Shown here: one piece after another, positions 54,438 to 62,779 of the stretch
How positions within the stretch are numbered: the stretch's first letter is position 1
Layout of the letters: the number at the start of each line of letters is the position of its first letter
Source of the DNA: Pararhizobium sp. IMCC3301
GTDB lineage: Bacteria > Pseudomonadota > Alphaproteobacteria > Rhizobiales > GCA-2746425
DNA: 64,000 nt
Assembly: GCF_030758315.1 (NCBI RefSeq)
Contig: NZ_CP132336.1
Location: 2,261,001 to 2,325,000 of the forward strand
Reading direction: 5' to 3'
Made by a program: the position numbers and the translations under genes
The notes under the pieces: generated by a model
Databases searched by the model: none
Told to the model about the DNA's origin: nothing
The model's input: the letters and a program-made list of their open reading frames with translations, nothing else

Positions 54438-55936
54438 TCGAGCATCTTTGAATCGCGACGGTGCTGGATGATGCCGTGGATGATGGCCAAGGCGCACAGG
54501 ATCAGGATTGCAAGCGCGACAGGGCGTGTAACCAGTTGCAGAGCGAACGCGCCAAGATCGCCGCGCACCAGTGCGAGTGAACGGGCCAACTCACCTTCGG
54601 CAAGGGTACCAAGAACAAGCCCCAGCACCAGTGGCGCCCGGGGCACTGCCAGCGCAGCCATGCCCCAGCCCAGCCCGCCAATGGCCAGCATGATCCAGAT
54701 GTCATCGATGGAAGAACGCAGGGAATAGGCACCGATTACGGCGAGTGACAGGATCAGCGGCGCAAGGATGCCTGCTGGCACCTGCACGATCCGCAGGCCG
54801 AAACGCGCCAGCAGCAGGCCGACGGGGACAAACAGCAGATTGGACAGGAAAAGGCTGAAGATGAAGCCATAGGTAACATCGGCATTTGTGGTGAACAGTT
54901 CCGGCCCCGGACGCAGACCGTGTATCATAATGCCTCCCAGCAAAACCGCAGTTACCGGGTTTCCGGGAATGCCAAGGGTCAGCAGCGGGATCAGCGTGCC
55001 GCCAGTAACGGCATTGTTGCCGGTTTCACTGGCGACAATGCCTTCGGCAGCACCGTGGCCGAATTTTTCAGGTGTCCTGGACCCTTTCTTGGCGGCGTCA
55101 TAAGCCAGAAAACCGCCAACACTGCAGCCGACACCGGGAATGATACCCACAGCAATGCCAATCAGGCTCGAGCGCAGCAGATTGAACTTCTGACGTCCCA
55201 GTTCGCGCAGAGCCGCCAGCGGGCTGGTGCGGTCGACACCTGCCGCAATGGCTTGTGAGCCTTTGGCGCGGTCAATCAGGTCGATCACCTCGGGGATGGA
55301 ATAAAGGCCGATCAGAGACACGACCAGCGGGATGCCATCAAACAGCGTGGGCACTCCAGCGGTAAACCGCATGGTGCCAGTCAGGGGATGAACGCCCACT
55401 GTGCTGAGGATCAGCCCCAGCGCACCGGCAATCAGCCCTTTTTCCATAGCACCTGCCGACATCGAAGCGATGACGGTGATGCCGAAGACTGCCAGCAGGA
55501 AATATTCAGGTGAGCCGAAGCGCAGCGAGAACTCGGCCAGTTGCGGAGCGAGAAACAGCAGCGCCACGACACTGACGATGCCGCCGATGCTGGACGCGAA
55601 GGTCGCCAGAGAAATCGCGCGGCCGGGCGCACCCGCCTTGGCCATCGGATGGCCGTCGAGCATCGTGGCAACAGAGGCAGAGGTGCCGGGAATGTTCAGC
55701 AGGATGGCGCTGATCGCGCCGGAATAGGTTGAAGCGCAATAAATCCCGCCCAGCATCGCCAGCCCGACCTGCGGCGGCAGCGAAAACGTCACCGGGATCA
55801 GCAGGGCTACGCCCATGGTGCTGGTCAGACCCGGCAGCGCGCCGATAACAACACCTCCGACGACACCCACCAGTACTGCCAGAAGCAGGGCCGGATCGGC
55901 AAGCACCTGCAGACCCAGAAGCATATTCTCAAACAT
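54434..55936 (-). CDS. tctA: Tripartite tricarboxylate transporter large permease TctA
   Basis: A 500-aa inner-membrane protein with about twelve TM helices and the two TctA signatures: GALPGLTSTMGVALLIPVTF (about 33-52) and, in the second half, GIIPGVGCSVGGFLAYDAAK. Further conserved blocks are YCASTYSGAISAILLNIPGT and ETGNNAVTGGTLIPLLTLGI. It uses the ion gradient to import a carboxylate delivered by TctC. It lies between tctB and the propeller gene. Confidence 0.95.
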   Translation of the reverse strand: MFENMLLGLQVLADPALLLAVLVGVVGGVVIGALPGLTSTMGVALLIPVTFSLPPQVGLAMLGGIYCASTYSGAISAILLNIPGTSASVATMLDGHPMAKAGAPGRAISLATFASSIGGIVSVVALLFLAPQLAEFSLRFGSPEYFLLAVFGITVIASMSAGAMEKGLIAGALGLILSTVGVHPLTGTMRFTAGVPTLFDGIPLVVSLIGLYSIPEVIDLIDRAKGSQAIAAGVDRTSPLAALRELGRQKFNLLRSSLIGIAVGIIPGVGCSVGGFLAYDAAKKGSRTPEKFGHGAAEGIVASETGNNAVTGGTLIPLLTLGIPGNPVTAVLLGGIMIHGLRPGPELFTTNADVTYGFIFSLFLSNLLFVPVGLLLARFGLRIVQVPAGILAPLILSLAVIGAYSLRSSIDDIWIMLAIGGLGWGMAALAVPRAPLVLGLVLGTLAEGELARSLALVRGDLGAFALQLVTRPVALAILILCALAIIHGIIQHRRDSKMLE

Positions 55937-55957
55937 CGTCGGGTTCCTTCAGGCGCG

Positions 55958-56407
55958 TCAGAACAACAGGCCGTCCGGGCGCGGAACGCTCAGCAGGCCA
56001 AAGAAGATAACGTTCAAAAACGCCGTGAACACCGCCGAAAGGATCAGTGCTTTCAGCCAGCCGACGGCGCCAAGCCAGAGCATCAGAAGCAGCAGAAACA
56101 GAAAGGTCGGCCCTTCGAAGCCGACCAGTTTGAGCGCCAGCACATAAGCCGCAACACTGCCGAACGCTGTCAGAACTGCCGCCAGGTTGATCGTCGCAGC
56201 AGCGCTCGTGTCGCCCGCAGGGTTGAGCAGTATCCGGACACCGAAAAATGCTGCCATCACCCCCATGAACACAGCGAGAGTGCGCGGAAAGTAGGAAGAG
56301 CCGAAAGGATATCCGAACGCGGTCACTGCGATCACGATGGCCAGTGCCAATGCGATGGCCGCGAAGACCAGATCACGGGTTCGGGTTGTCATCTCGGCGA
56401 TTCCCAT
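55958..56407 (-). CDS. tctB: Tripartite tricarboxylate transporter small permease TctB
   Basis: A 149-aa protein with four predicted TM helices (LVFAAIALALAIVIAVTAFG; LAVFMGVMAAFFGVRILL; LTAFGSVAAYVLALKLVG; FLFLLLLMLWLGAVGWLKAL), the TctB/DUF1468 layout. It starts 4 bp after the tctC stop. An internal ATG at 56392 is an alternative start. Confidence 0.9.
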   Translation of the reverse strand: MGIAEMTTRTRDLVFAAIALALAIVIAVTAFGYPFGSSYFPRTLAVFMGVMAAFFGVRILLNPAGDTSAAATINLAAVLTAFGSVAAYVLALKLVGFEGPTFLFLLLLMLWLGAVGWLKALILSAVFTAFLNVIFFGLLSVPRPDGLLF

Positions 56408-56411
56408 TGGC

Positions 56412-57377
56412 TTACTTCATCAGGTCGATATATTTGCCCAAGGCCGCATCTGCCTCTTGCAGATAGGTCTCAAACGCTGCGGCATCCATGTATTTGAGCG
56501 GCAGACCGGCGGTCTTTGCATGTTCGAGAAATTCGGGATCTGCCATAACATCGGCAAAAGCCTTCTCCAGTCGCGCCTTGTGTTCGTCCGAAATGCCGGC
56601 AGGTGCCGCAATGCCGCGTAGTGATGCGCCGACCGATGGCACCTTGGTGCCTGCCGCTTCGCTGACGGTTGGCACATCCGGAAAGAGCGGGCTGCGTTCA
56701 TCGGCAAAGACACCCAGCAGACGCAGACGTCCGGCATCGACATGTGACCCTGCCGAACTGGCCGATGGCAGCGAGGCGGCAAGATCCCCCCCCAGCGTGG
56801 CCTTGATCGCGGGACCGGAGCCATCGAAAGCGATGAAGTTGAAATCGGTCTGCAATGCGTCCTCAGCCACAATCAGCTGTAGCTGATTGTTGGACTGCGG
56901 ACCATCAGCGCCAATGTTGAGTGCGCTGGGATCGGCCTTGGCTGCATCCAGCAAATCTCCCAGCGTTTGATAAGGGCTGTCTGTCTCGACGGCAATGACG
57001 ACCGGATCAAGCTGAATGTTGGCAATCGGTGCGAAATCCGCCATCTCGTAAGGTACGTTGTCACGCAGACGTTTGACCAACTGGATCGAGGGAACATTGA
57101 TGAAGCCGATTTCATAGCCGTCAGGATTTGCCTTGGCCAGAGCGGAAAATCCGATCTGGCCACCAGCACCCGCCTTGTTTTCCACGACAAGGCGCTGGCC
57201 CAGGTGTTTTTCAACATATTTTGCCACTGTCCGCGCCGCCGTATCGGTGCCACCGCCCGGCGAATAGGCGACGATCAGCGTGATCGGTTTTTCCGGATAT
57301 TCCGCAGCAGCGGGGGCGACGCCAGCAAGCGCCAAAAGGCTGAGTGTGGCGGCAATCTTCGCAAGGGAACGTTTCAC
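56412..57377 (-). CDS. tctC: Tripartite tricarboxylate transporter substrate-binding protein TctC
   Basis: A 321-aa Bug-family periplasmic receptor. The signal peptide is residues 1-25 (LSLLALAGVAPAAA/EYPEKP). The family motif YPEKPITLIVAYSPGGGTD, then VENKAGAGGQIGFSALAKA and DGPQSNNQLQLIVAE, are clear. Bug proteins bind small di- or tricarboxylates or related molecules; the ligand here is unknown. It is the first gene of the tctCBA-propeller operon, divergent from a GntR-family gene. Confidence 0.94.
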   Translation of the reverse strand: MKRSLAKIAATLSLLALAGVAPAAAEYPEKPITLIVAYSPGGGTDTAARTVAKYVEKHLGQRLVVENKAGAGGQIGFSALAKANPDGYEIGFINVPSIQLVKRLRDNVPYEMADFAPIANIQLDPVVIAVETDSPYQTLGDLLDAAKADPSALNIGADGPQSNNQLQLIVAEDALQTDFNFIAFDGSGPAIKATLGGDLAASLPSASSAGSHVDAGRLRLLGVFADERSPLFPDVPTVSEAAGTKVPSVGASLRGIAAPAGISDEHKARLEKAFADVMADPEFLEHAKTAGLPLKYMDAAAFETYLQEADAALGKYIDLMK

Positions 57378-57442
57378 GAGGGTTTCTCCTGTCGGGTTGG
57401 ATCGGGTGGGTCATTCGAGTCTAATTGATGGTAATGTTCTAT

Positions 57443-57454
57443 ATCGTATACAAT
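57443..57454. promoter_or_regulatory. Candidate GntR-family operator between tctC and the regulator gene
   Basis: The 12-bp ATCGTATACAAT contains TCGTATACAA, close to the symmetrical TTGTATACAA type bound by FCD-class GntR regulators. It lies 66-77 bp upstream of tctC and about 80 bp upstream of the regulator start, where it could control both genes. Confidence 0.5.
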
Positions 57455-57533
57455 CAAGTGCATAAAAAAACAAGTTTGGATTTACGCTGGTCAAAGCTAA
57501 GGTGAATCCACGCTTATCTCATTGGAAAATCAT

Positions 57534-58226
57534 GTGACAACGAGAGCTTCTCAGAACAGGAAAAGTGCGGGGGGGTTGGAGGAAACAGCACCATCGCTGG
57601 CCGAAAATGTGTACCAGGCGCTTTCGGGATGGATACGTGATGGCGTTTACAATCCGGGCGACCGCATCCGCGAATCTGTTGTATCAAAGGAACTCGGGGT
57701 CAGCCGCACGCCCGTGCGCGAAGCCCTGCGCCGACTGCAATCCGAGCGTCGGGTGACGATGGAGCCACAACGCGGCGCGGTGGTCGCAGAGCTGGACCGC
57801 CACGAGGTGGTGGAGCTTTACCAATTGCGTCAGCAACTCGAAGGGGTCGCTTCACGCTTTGCCGCGCAGCACGCATCGAATGCGGAAATTGCCGAGATGG
57901 AAAGTATATTGGAGAAAAGCACAGGGGTTGCCGATGATCCACGTCTGCTGAACCAGATCAACTGGGAGTTTCACACGGCTGTCTATTCCGCAGCGCATAA
58001 CCGGTTCTTGCTGCGTTCGATCGCGGCGATTTCCGATGAAATGGCGCTGCTGAAAGGAGTGAAATACATCCCCGAGGGGCGCGCGCCGGAATTGCACAAG
58101 GAGCATCTCCGCATCCTTGACGCCATTCGCGCCCGTGATCCTGATGCCGCAGATGCCGCTGCCCAGGCGCATATCGAAATGTCTTTGAGGGTCCATCTGC
58201 GCACCGGGTCATGGCAGCGCTCATGA
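57534..58226 (+). CDS. GntR-family (FadR/FCD class) transcriptional regulator
   Basis: A 230-aa regulator. The N-terminal winged HTH is SLAENVYQALSGWIRDGVYN, GDRIRESVVSKELGVSRTPV and REALRRLQSERRVTMEP. The C-terminal FCD helical domain (about 90-225) has the expected acidic and His metal-ligand positions (INWEFHTAVYSAAHN, LHKEHLRILDAI). It probably represses the divergent tct operon until a carboxylate binds. The GTG at 57534 with GGAAAA upstream is chosen; a TTG at 57522 is possible. Confidence 0.9.
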   Translation: MTTRASQNRKSAGGLEETAPSLAENVYQALSGWIRDGVYNPGDRIRESVVSKELGVSRTPVREALRRLQSERRVTMEPQRGAVVAELDRHEVVELYQLRQQLEGVASRFAAQHASNAEIAEMESILEKSTGVADDPRLLNQINWEFHTAVYSAAHNRFLLRSIAAISDEMALLKGVKYIPEGRAPELHKEHLRILDAIRARDPDAADAAAQAHIEMSLRVHLRTGSWQRS

Positions 58227-58355
58227 GTTCACTGGCCATCATTGAACCCGCTCAGTATCGCCAGTTGACGAATCCGGCACCGCGAAACCGCGAGAGTTGT
58301 CGTCAGTGATATAGGGTGAAGTTGCCAAGCTGCGGAGCGCCGATTGGGCCAGAGT

Positions 58356-58395
58356 CTGAGGGGCTGAGGGCCTGAGGGGCTGAGGGGCTGCGGGC
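58356..58395. repeat. Five tandem 8-bp units between the GntR gene and ruvC
   Basis: CTGAGGGG, CTGAGGGC, CTGAGGGG, CTGAGGGG and CTGCGGGC follow each other without gaps, about 130 bp after the regulator stop and just beyond the ruvC stop. Confidence 0.9.
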
Positions 58396-58422
58396 GGGAT
58401 TACCGGGTTACCGTGAATTTGG

Positions 58423-58929
58423 CTAACCCTGGCGCATCAGTCTGCCCAAGGCGCCGCGTTGATGCGCGTGGCAAATGGCGATGGCCAGAGCATCGGCTGC
58501 ATCATCGGTGTCAAACACTGCTTTTGGCATCAGCACCTTCACCATCATCCGGATCTGGCCCTTATCGCCGTGGCCGGCGCCGATAACCGTCTTTTTCACC
58601 TGGTTCGGCGCATATTCGGCGACCTCCAGTCCGGCCAGCGCCGGCACCACCATGGCGATACCCCGGGCCTGTCCAAGCTTCAAAGTGGCTTTGGCATCCT
58701 TGTTGACAAAAGTGGCCTCAACGGCAGCTTCATCCGGCTTGTGCGCCGCCAGAATGTCATCGAGACCGCGGAATAATTGCATCAGCCGTGCCGCCAGATC
58801 GGCCTTGTCGGTAGAGCTCACCGTGCCCGAGGCGATGAAGCGCAGCGCGCTGCCTTCGCTTTCAATAACGCCCCAGCCGGTGCGCCGTAGCCCCGGATCT
58901 ATGCCGATGATGCGAACACAATGGGACAC
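58423..58929 (-). CDS. ruvC: Holliday-junction resolvase RuvC
   Basis: Endonuclease that cuts Holliday junctions with RuvAB. About 168 aa. The four catalytic acids are visible: Asp in [17 protein letters not shown], Glu in [11 protein letters not shown], and the C-terminal Asp pair in [16 protein letters not shown]. The start is uncertain among GTG codons at 58950, 58929 and 58917; 58929 gives the usual length. It lies just downstream of yebC as in relatives, but ruvA and ruvB do not follow it. Confidence 0.95.
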   Translation of the reverse strand: MSHCVRIIGIDPGLRRTGWGVIESEGSALRFIASGTVSSTDKADLAARLMQLFRGLDDILAAHKPDEAAVEATFVNKDAKATLKLGQARGIAMVVPALAGLEVAEYAPNQVKKTVIGAGHGDKGQIRMMVKVLMPKAVFDTDDAADALAIAICHAHQRGALGRLMRQG

Positions 58930-58961
58930 GTGGCTCTCGTCAGACCTCACTCACGGATGGC

Positions 58962-59711
58962 TTATTGGGACGCCAGTTTTTCCATGATCGCGTCATCGAT
59001 TTCGAAGTTGGAATAAACGTTCTGAACATCGTCATCATCTTCCAGGGCGTTGATCAGTTTCATCAGCGTTTCCGCCTTGTCTTCCTCAACCGGCGCTCCG
59101 GTCTGCGGTTTGAAGGTCGGGTTCACCGATGCGCCGTCACCCAGTTCCGCTTCCAGCGCGGTCGACACTTCATTGATCTCTTCAAAGGCGCACAGAATTG
59201 TGTGTCCGTCCTCATCGGACTGAACATCCTCCGCGCCCGCTTCAATGGCCGCTTCCATCACCGTATCGGCATCTGCCACTTCTGCCGGAAAATTGATCTC
59301 GCCGACCCGCTCAAACATGAAGCCCACCGAGCCGGTTTCCCCCAGAGAGCCGCCGAATTTGGTGAAGGCGGCGCGCACATTGCTGGCCGTGCGGTTGCGA
59401 TTATCGGTCAGTGCTTCAACGATAATGGCGACACCGCCGGGACCATAGCCTTCATAGCGGATTTCATCATAGGTTTCAGCGTCTCCGCCTTCCGCCTTCT
59501 TGATGGCGCGCTCGATATTGTCCTTGGGCATCGACAGCGCTTTGGCGTTCTGAATCGCCAGACGCAGACGCGGATTGCCGACCGGGTCTGCGCCTCCCAT
59601 TTTTGCGGCGACCGTAATTTCCTTCGACAGTTTGGAAAAAACCTTCGAGCGCTTTTTATCCTGTGCACCCTTGCGGTGCATGATATTCTTGAATTTGGAA
59701 TGACCTGCCAT
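58962..59711 (-). CDS. YebC/PmpR-family protein
   Basis: A 249-aa protein with the family opening [20 protein letters not shown], followed by [36 protein letters not shown] and [19 protein letters not shown]. Members are described as transcription regulators and, for YebC-type proteins, as translation factors easing polyproline stalling. Length is normal. It is upstream of ruvC on the same strand (12 bp before the longest possible ruvC start). Confidence 0.96.
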   Translation of the reverse strand: MAGHSKFKNIMHRKGAQDKKRSKVFSKLSKEITVAAKMGGADPVGNPRLRLAIQNAKALSMPKDNIERAIKKAEGGDAETYDEIRYEGYGPGGVAIIVEALTDNRNRTASNVRAAFTKFGGSLGETGSVGFMFERVGEINFPAEVADADTVMEAAIEAGAEDVQSDEDGHTILCAFEEINEVSTALEAELGDGASVNPTFKPQTGAPVEEDKAETLMKLINALEDDDDVQNVYSNFEIDDAIMEKLASQ

Positions 59712-59799
59712 CGGACTGCCTGATTTGGTTTTGGGGTGATCAACGTATTGCCGGGCTTATAAGCCTGCTTGGACTTAAAATCCAGCGCGGCTGTGAGTG

Positions 59800-60630
59800 T
59801 CAGTCCTGCTCGATCCAGAAAGCCGGAATATGCTCCTGCAACCGCCCGCCCAGACGCACCGGCTCGACACGCAATGCCAGGCCGGTCGAATCATCGGTGA
59901 GCACTGCGACGCCGCTTAATGTCGCTGCACCCAGCGCCGGCTGAAACCGCCCGGCGGAAATCGCGCTGGTCATGCGTTGCAGCGGCTCCGACGCTTCCAT
60001 GCCGATGATGGAATTATAGTCGCCCGTCATGCCGGCATCGGTCATGAAGGCCGTGCCGCCATCCAGAATCTGATGATCCGCGGTCGGAGCATGGGTGTGT
60101 GTGCCCACCACCAGCGACGCCTGCCCGTCGGCAAAATGGCCCATAATCTGTTTTTCGCTGGTCGCCTCGGCATGAAAATCAATCATCACCGCATCGGAAA
60201 CGCTGCCCAGCGGCGCTGCATCCAGTTCGCGTTGTACGGCCTGAAATGGATCATCCATTGGATTCATGAAAACCCGACCCATGGCATTCATCACCAGAAC
60301 CCGGCCGCCATTGCGGGCGGTAAACAGGCCTGCTCCCTTGCCGGGCGTTCCGGCCGGATAGTTCAGCGGCCGCAGAAAATTATCGTGCCGGGCGCAGAAC
60401 ACCAGCGCCTCGCGTTGATCCCAGACATGATTGCCGGTGGTCACCGCATCCGCCCCGGCGTCCAGCAGATCCATGAAAATTTCTTCCGTGATGCCAAACC
60501 CGCCTGCGGCATTCTCTCCGTTGACAACCACAAAATCCAGCGCGTAGTCGGCGATCAGTCCGGGCAGTGTTTCCTGAACCACCATCCGTCCGGCACGGCC
60601 GACCACATCTCCGACGAACAGCAATCTCAT
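59800..60630 (-). CDS. YmdB-like metallophosphoesterase
   Basis: A 276-aa dinuclear-metal phosphoesterase of the YmdB/TIGR00282 family: LLFVGDVVGRAGR (metal Asp), VVNGENAAGGFGI (Asn/Glu ligand), GADAVTTGNHVWDQRE, IDFHAEATSEK and VVGTHTHAPTADHQIL, ending MTDAGMTGDYNSIIGM. Related enzymes hydrolyse 2',3'-cyclic nucleotides. Its start overlaps the 5-FCL stop by 4 bp, so it is in one transcript with 5-FCL and possibly 6S RNA. Confidence 0.93.
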   Translation of the reverse strand: MRLLFVGDVVGRAGRMVVQETLPGLIADYALDFVVVNGENAAGGFGITEEIFMDLLDAGADAVTTGNHVWDQREALVFCARHDNFLRPLNYPAGTPGKGAGLFTARNGGRVLVMNAMGRVFMNPMDDPFQAVQRELDAAPLGSVSDAVMIDFHAEATSEKQIMGHFADGQASLVVGTHTHAPTADHQILDGGTAFMTDAGMTGDYNSIIGMEASEPLQRMTSAISAGRFQPALGAATLSGVAVLTDDSTGLALRVEPVRLGGRLQEHIPAFWIEQD

Positions 60631-61259
60631 GCGCCAGCCTTCAGCAAGTCTGTACCGGTGACATCTGTGGTTGCTGCATCTGTCACGCCTGCTTCGGTCA
60701 CAATCGCGCAAAGCGGTATGTCATGCGGTTCGACCGGAACCTGAGATACTTGCTGCACCGCAAAGCCGACACCGATGGTGATCGGGTTGCGGCCTTTTTG
60801 CCGCAGACTTTGCAGGGCCCGGTCATAGTGACCGGCGCCATAGCCGATGCGCCCGCCCCTGGCGTCAAATCCGGCAAGCGGCATCAGCAGGACTTGCGGC
60901 TCGACAATGGCAGCGCTCTCTTCAGGACCAATTGTACCAAACCCGGCGCAGCTCAGCGGATCACCACTGGCGTATCTGCGAAACACGATTGTGGTTCTGC
61001 TGACGACAACCGGCAAAGACAAAAGCGCCCCGGCCTTGCCGAGATCCGGCAACAGCGGGGCCAGATCCACTTCCGAGCGGATCGGCAGATAGGCTGAAAT
61101 CTCGACATTTTCAACAAGATGACGCGCTGTCAGCAGGGCTGCCAGAAAGCTGCGGATCTGCGCAGATGCTCCCTGGCGGAAATCCGATTTCAGAGACGCG
61201 CGCCGGCCCAGACATATGTCGCGGATCGCGGATTTATCTGGGGCCACGGCAGTGTTCAA
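60627..61259 (-). CDS. 5-formyltetrahydrofolate cyclo-ligase
   Basis: ATP-dependent conversion of 5-formyl-THF to 5,10-methenyl-THF. About 210 aa. The C-terminal signature AGFDARGGRIGYGAGHYDRA binds ATP phosphates, and the N-terminal half has VENVEISAYLPIRSEVD for folate binding. The start is unsure: TTG at 61259 or GTG at 61247. The open frame continues much further upstream but would run through 6S RNA, so it is not used. It lies directly downstream of 6S RNA, a conserved pairing (ssrS-ygfA in E. coli). Confidence 0.9.
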   Translation of the reverse strand: MNTAVAPDKSAIRDICLGRRASLKSDFRQGASAQIRSFLAALLTARHLVENVEISAYLPIRSEVDLAPLLPDLGKAGALLSLPVVVSRTTIVFRRYASGDPLSCAGFGTIGPEESAAIVEPQVLLMPLAGFDARGGRIGYGAGHYDRALQSLRQKGRNPITIGVGFAVQQVSQVPVEPHDIPLCAIVTEAGVTDAATTDVTGTDLLKAGA

Positions 61260-61289
61260 GAAATCGGTCCATTTATAACAAGCGAAGCC

Positions 61290-61430
61290 GCGGCAACCGT
61301 GAAGCGGTGAGCAATCCCGGGAACCTACTACGTAGGTGGGCGCCGTGTGTCCCGGCCCACGAGCCAGGTCAGGAACAGCTCCCGTTTGGATTGTTAAGGC
61401 CCCGGGGATATGTCGAGCAGTCACGAGAAG
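61290..61430 (-). ncRNA. ssrS: 6S RNA
   Basis: Read leftward, this region has the alphaproteobacterial 6S layout: a closing stem CGTGA/TCACG, ATCCC paired with GGGAT, a first strand with CCGGGGCCTTAACAATCC, and a right arm with GTGGGCCGGGACACACGGCG / CCCACCTACG and TAGTAGGTTCCCGGG. 6S RNA mimics an open promoter and sequesters sigma-70 polymerase in stationary phase. Its location immediately upstream of 5-FCL supports the call. The exact 5' and 3' ends are estimated from the stem. Confidence 0.85.
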
Positions 61431-61552
61431 CGCAGCTTCTATAGCTATATAGGCTCGAAGAGGGCCAAGATAAAGCCCGCCATGCAGAGTCACAGGGAAT
61501 TTCGCAAACCGGACAACTGGCGTTCAGCTGCAAACTCTTTTAAACTTGCGCC

Positions 61553-62431
61553 ATGGCCGCTGCTCACGACATCAAACTAGCCGCGCAATCTGCTCGAATC
61601 GCACCGGTTCTGGCGTCAGGAATTGCCCGTGTTGCAAGAACCGCGGGGCGGTTTGCGCTTGATCTGGCAGTGCCGCCAGCCTGCCTGTCCTGTGACGAAA
61701 GGGTTCTGGAACCGGGGGCGCTGTGTCCGGTGTGCTGGCAGAAACTGCGATTCATCACCAAGCCCCGTTGCGCCATATTGGGCACGCCTTTTGCGTTTGA
61801 TCTGGGACCGGGGATCATCAGCGCCCGGGCCATTGCCAGCCCGCCGCCCTTTACCATGGCGCGATCTGCGGTTCTGTATGATGAGATTGCCCGCAAACTT
61901 GTTGCCCGTCTGAAATATGAAGACCGGCCGGACCTGGCTCCGGTTCTGGGGCGCTGGATGGCCACCACGGCCGATGATCTGATTACCGGCCATCCGCTGG
62001 TGGTGCCGGTGCCTCTGCATCGCTGGCGGCTGCTGCGCCGGCGTTACAATCAGGCCGCCCTGTTGGCCCGCCACGTGGCGAGGCGGCATCAGCTTGAATT
62101 TCAGCCTCTGGCGCTCAGCCGCATCCGTCCGACCGGTCGGCAGGTTGGTCTGACGCGGCGCGAACGCGCAGATAATGTTCGCGGCGCTTTTCGCGCTACG
62201 CCGCAAGGTGCCATGGCGATGTCAGGCAGGCCGGTGCTTCTGATTGACGATGTTTTCACCACCGGTGCCACCATTGAGGCCGCCACCAGAGCTTGTTTGC
62301 GCGCAGGTGCCGCAAAAGTGCTTGTGCTGACATTCGCCCTGGTCTCTGATCCGCTGGGATCGGCGGCTGAAGGGGTGATTTCCCAGACAGATTCGGCTGA
62401 ACTGCCGATTGATCTGCCGATTGATCTGTAA
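61553..62431 (+). CDS. comF: ComF-family phosphoribosyltransferase-like protein
   Basis: A 292-aa ComF protein. The N-terminal zinc finger has CLSCDE and CPVCW with a later Cys (KPRC). It is followed by the hLKY motif (VARLKYEDRPDLAP), VVPVPLHRWRLLRRRYNQAA and the PRPP-loop VLLIDDVFTTGATIEAA (about residues 227-243). In competent bacteria ComF helps DNA uptake; elsewhere it is linked to recombination. The C-terminus ends in a tandem PIDLPIDL from a 12-bp duplication. The comF-grxC-nitrilase-DUF1178 order is recalled from Hyphomicrobiales. Confidence 0.93.
   Translation: MAAAHDIKLAAQSARIAPVLASGIARVARTAGRFALDLAVPPACLSCDERVLEPGALCPVCWQKLRFITKPRCAILGTPFAFDLGPGIISARAIASPPPFTMARSAVLYDEIARKLVARLKYEDRPDLAPVLGRWMATTADDLITGHPLVVPVPLHRWRLLRRRYNQAALLARHVARRHQLEFQPLALSRIRPTGRQVGLTRRERADNVRGAFRATPQGAMAMSGRPVLLIDDVFTTGATIEAATRACLRAGAAKVLVLTFALVSDPLGSAAEGVISQTDSAELPIDLPIDL
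62402..62425. repeat. 12-bp tandem duplication at the comF 3' end
   Basis: CTGCCGATTGAT occurs twice in direct succession (62402-62413, 62414-62425) just before the stop, adding four residues (PIDL) to ComF. Confidence 0.9.
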
Positions 62432-62507
62432 GCCTGCGCTCAGCGATCTTGTGAAACATCTAAACGCGCGCCTATATAGGGGTGAAACGCAGCACAGAAG
62501 GACTGCC

Positions 62508-62768
62508 ATGAAAGACGTGACGATCTATACCCGTGCCATGTGCGGCTATTGTGCCGCCGCCAAATCTCTGCTTCAGCGCAAAGGCGTCGCCTTTCGCGAG
62601 CATGATGCGACATTTGACCACGAATTGCGCCGTGAAATGATTCAGCGCGCCAACGGCCTGTCCACATTTCCGCAGATTTTCATCGGCGATATGCATGTCG
62701 GCGGTTTTGATGAAATCAACGCGCTGGAGCGCGCCGGCAAACTCGATCCGTTGCTGCAAGCCGCATAA
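62508..62768 (+). CDS. grxC: Glutaredoxin 3 (GrxC)
   Basis: An 86-aa dithiol glutaredoxin with the redox motif CGYC (C12, C15), the GSH-binding TFPQIFIG with cis-Pro, and GGFDEINALERAGKLD. It reduces disulfides and glutathione mixed disulfides in the cytoplasm. The ATG at 62508 follows AGAAGGAC. It lies between comF and the nitrilase-family gene on the same strand (11 bp to the next start). Confidence 0.96.
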   Translation: MKDVTIYTRAMCGYCAAAKSLLQRKGVAFREHDATFDHELRREMIQRANGLSTFPQIFIGDMHVGGFDEINALERAGKLDPLLQAA

Positions 62769-62779
62769 GGTAGGATGAA

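Noticed and set aside
61260-61493. N-terminal extension of 5-formyltetrahydrofolate cyclo-ligase
   Set aside because: The stretch coincides with 6S RNA structure and does not resemble the family's N-terminus.
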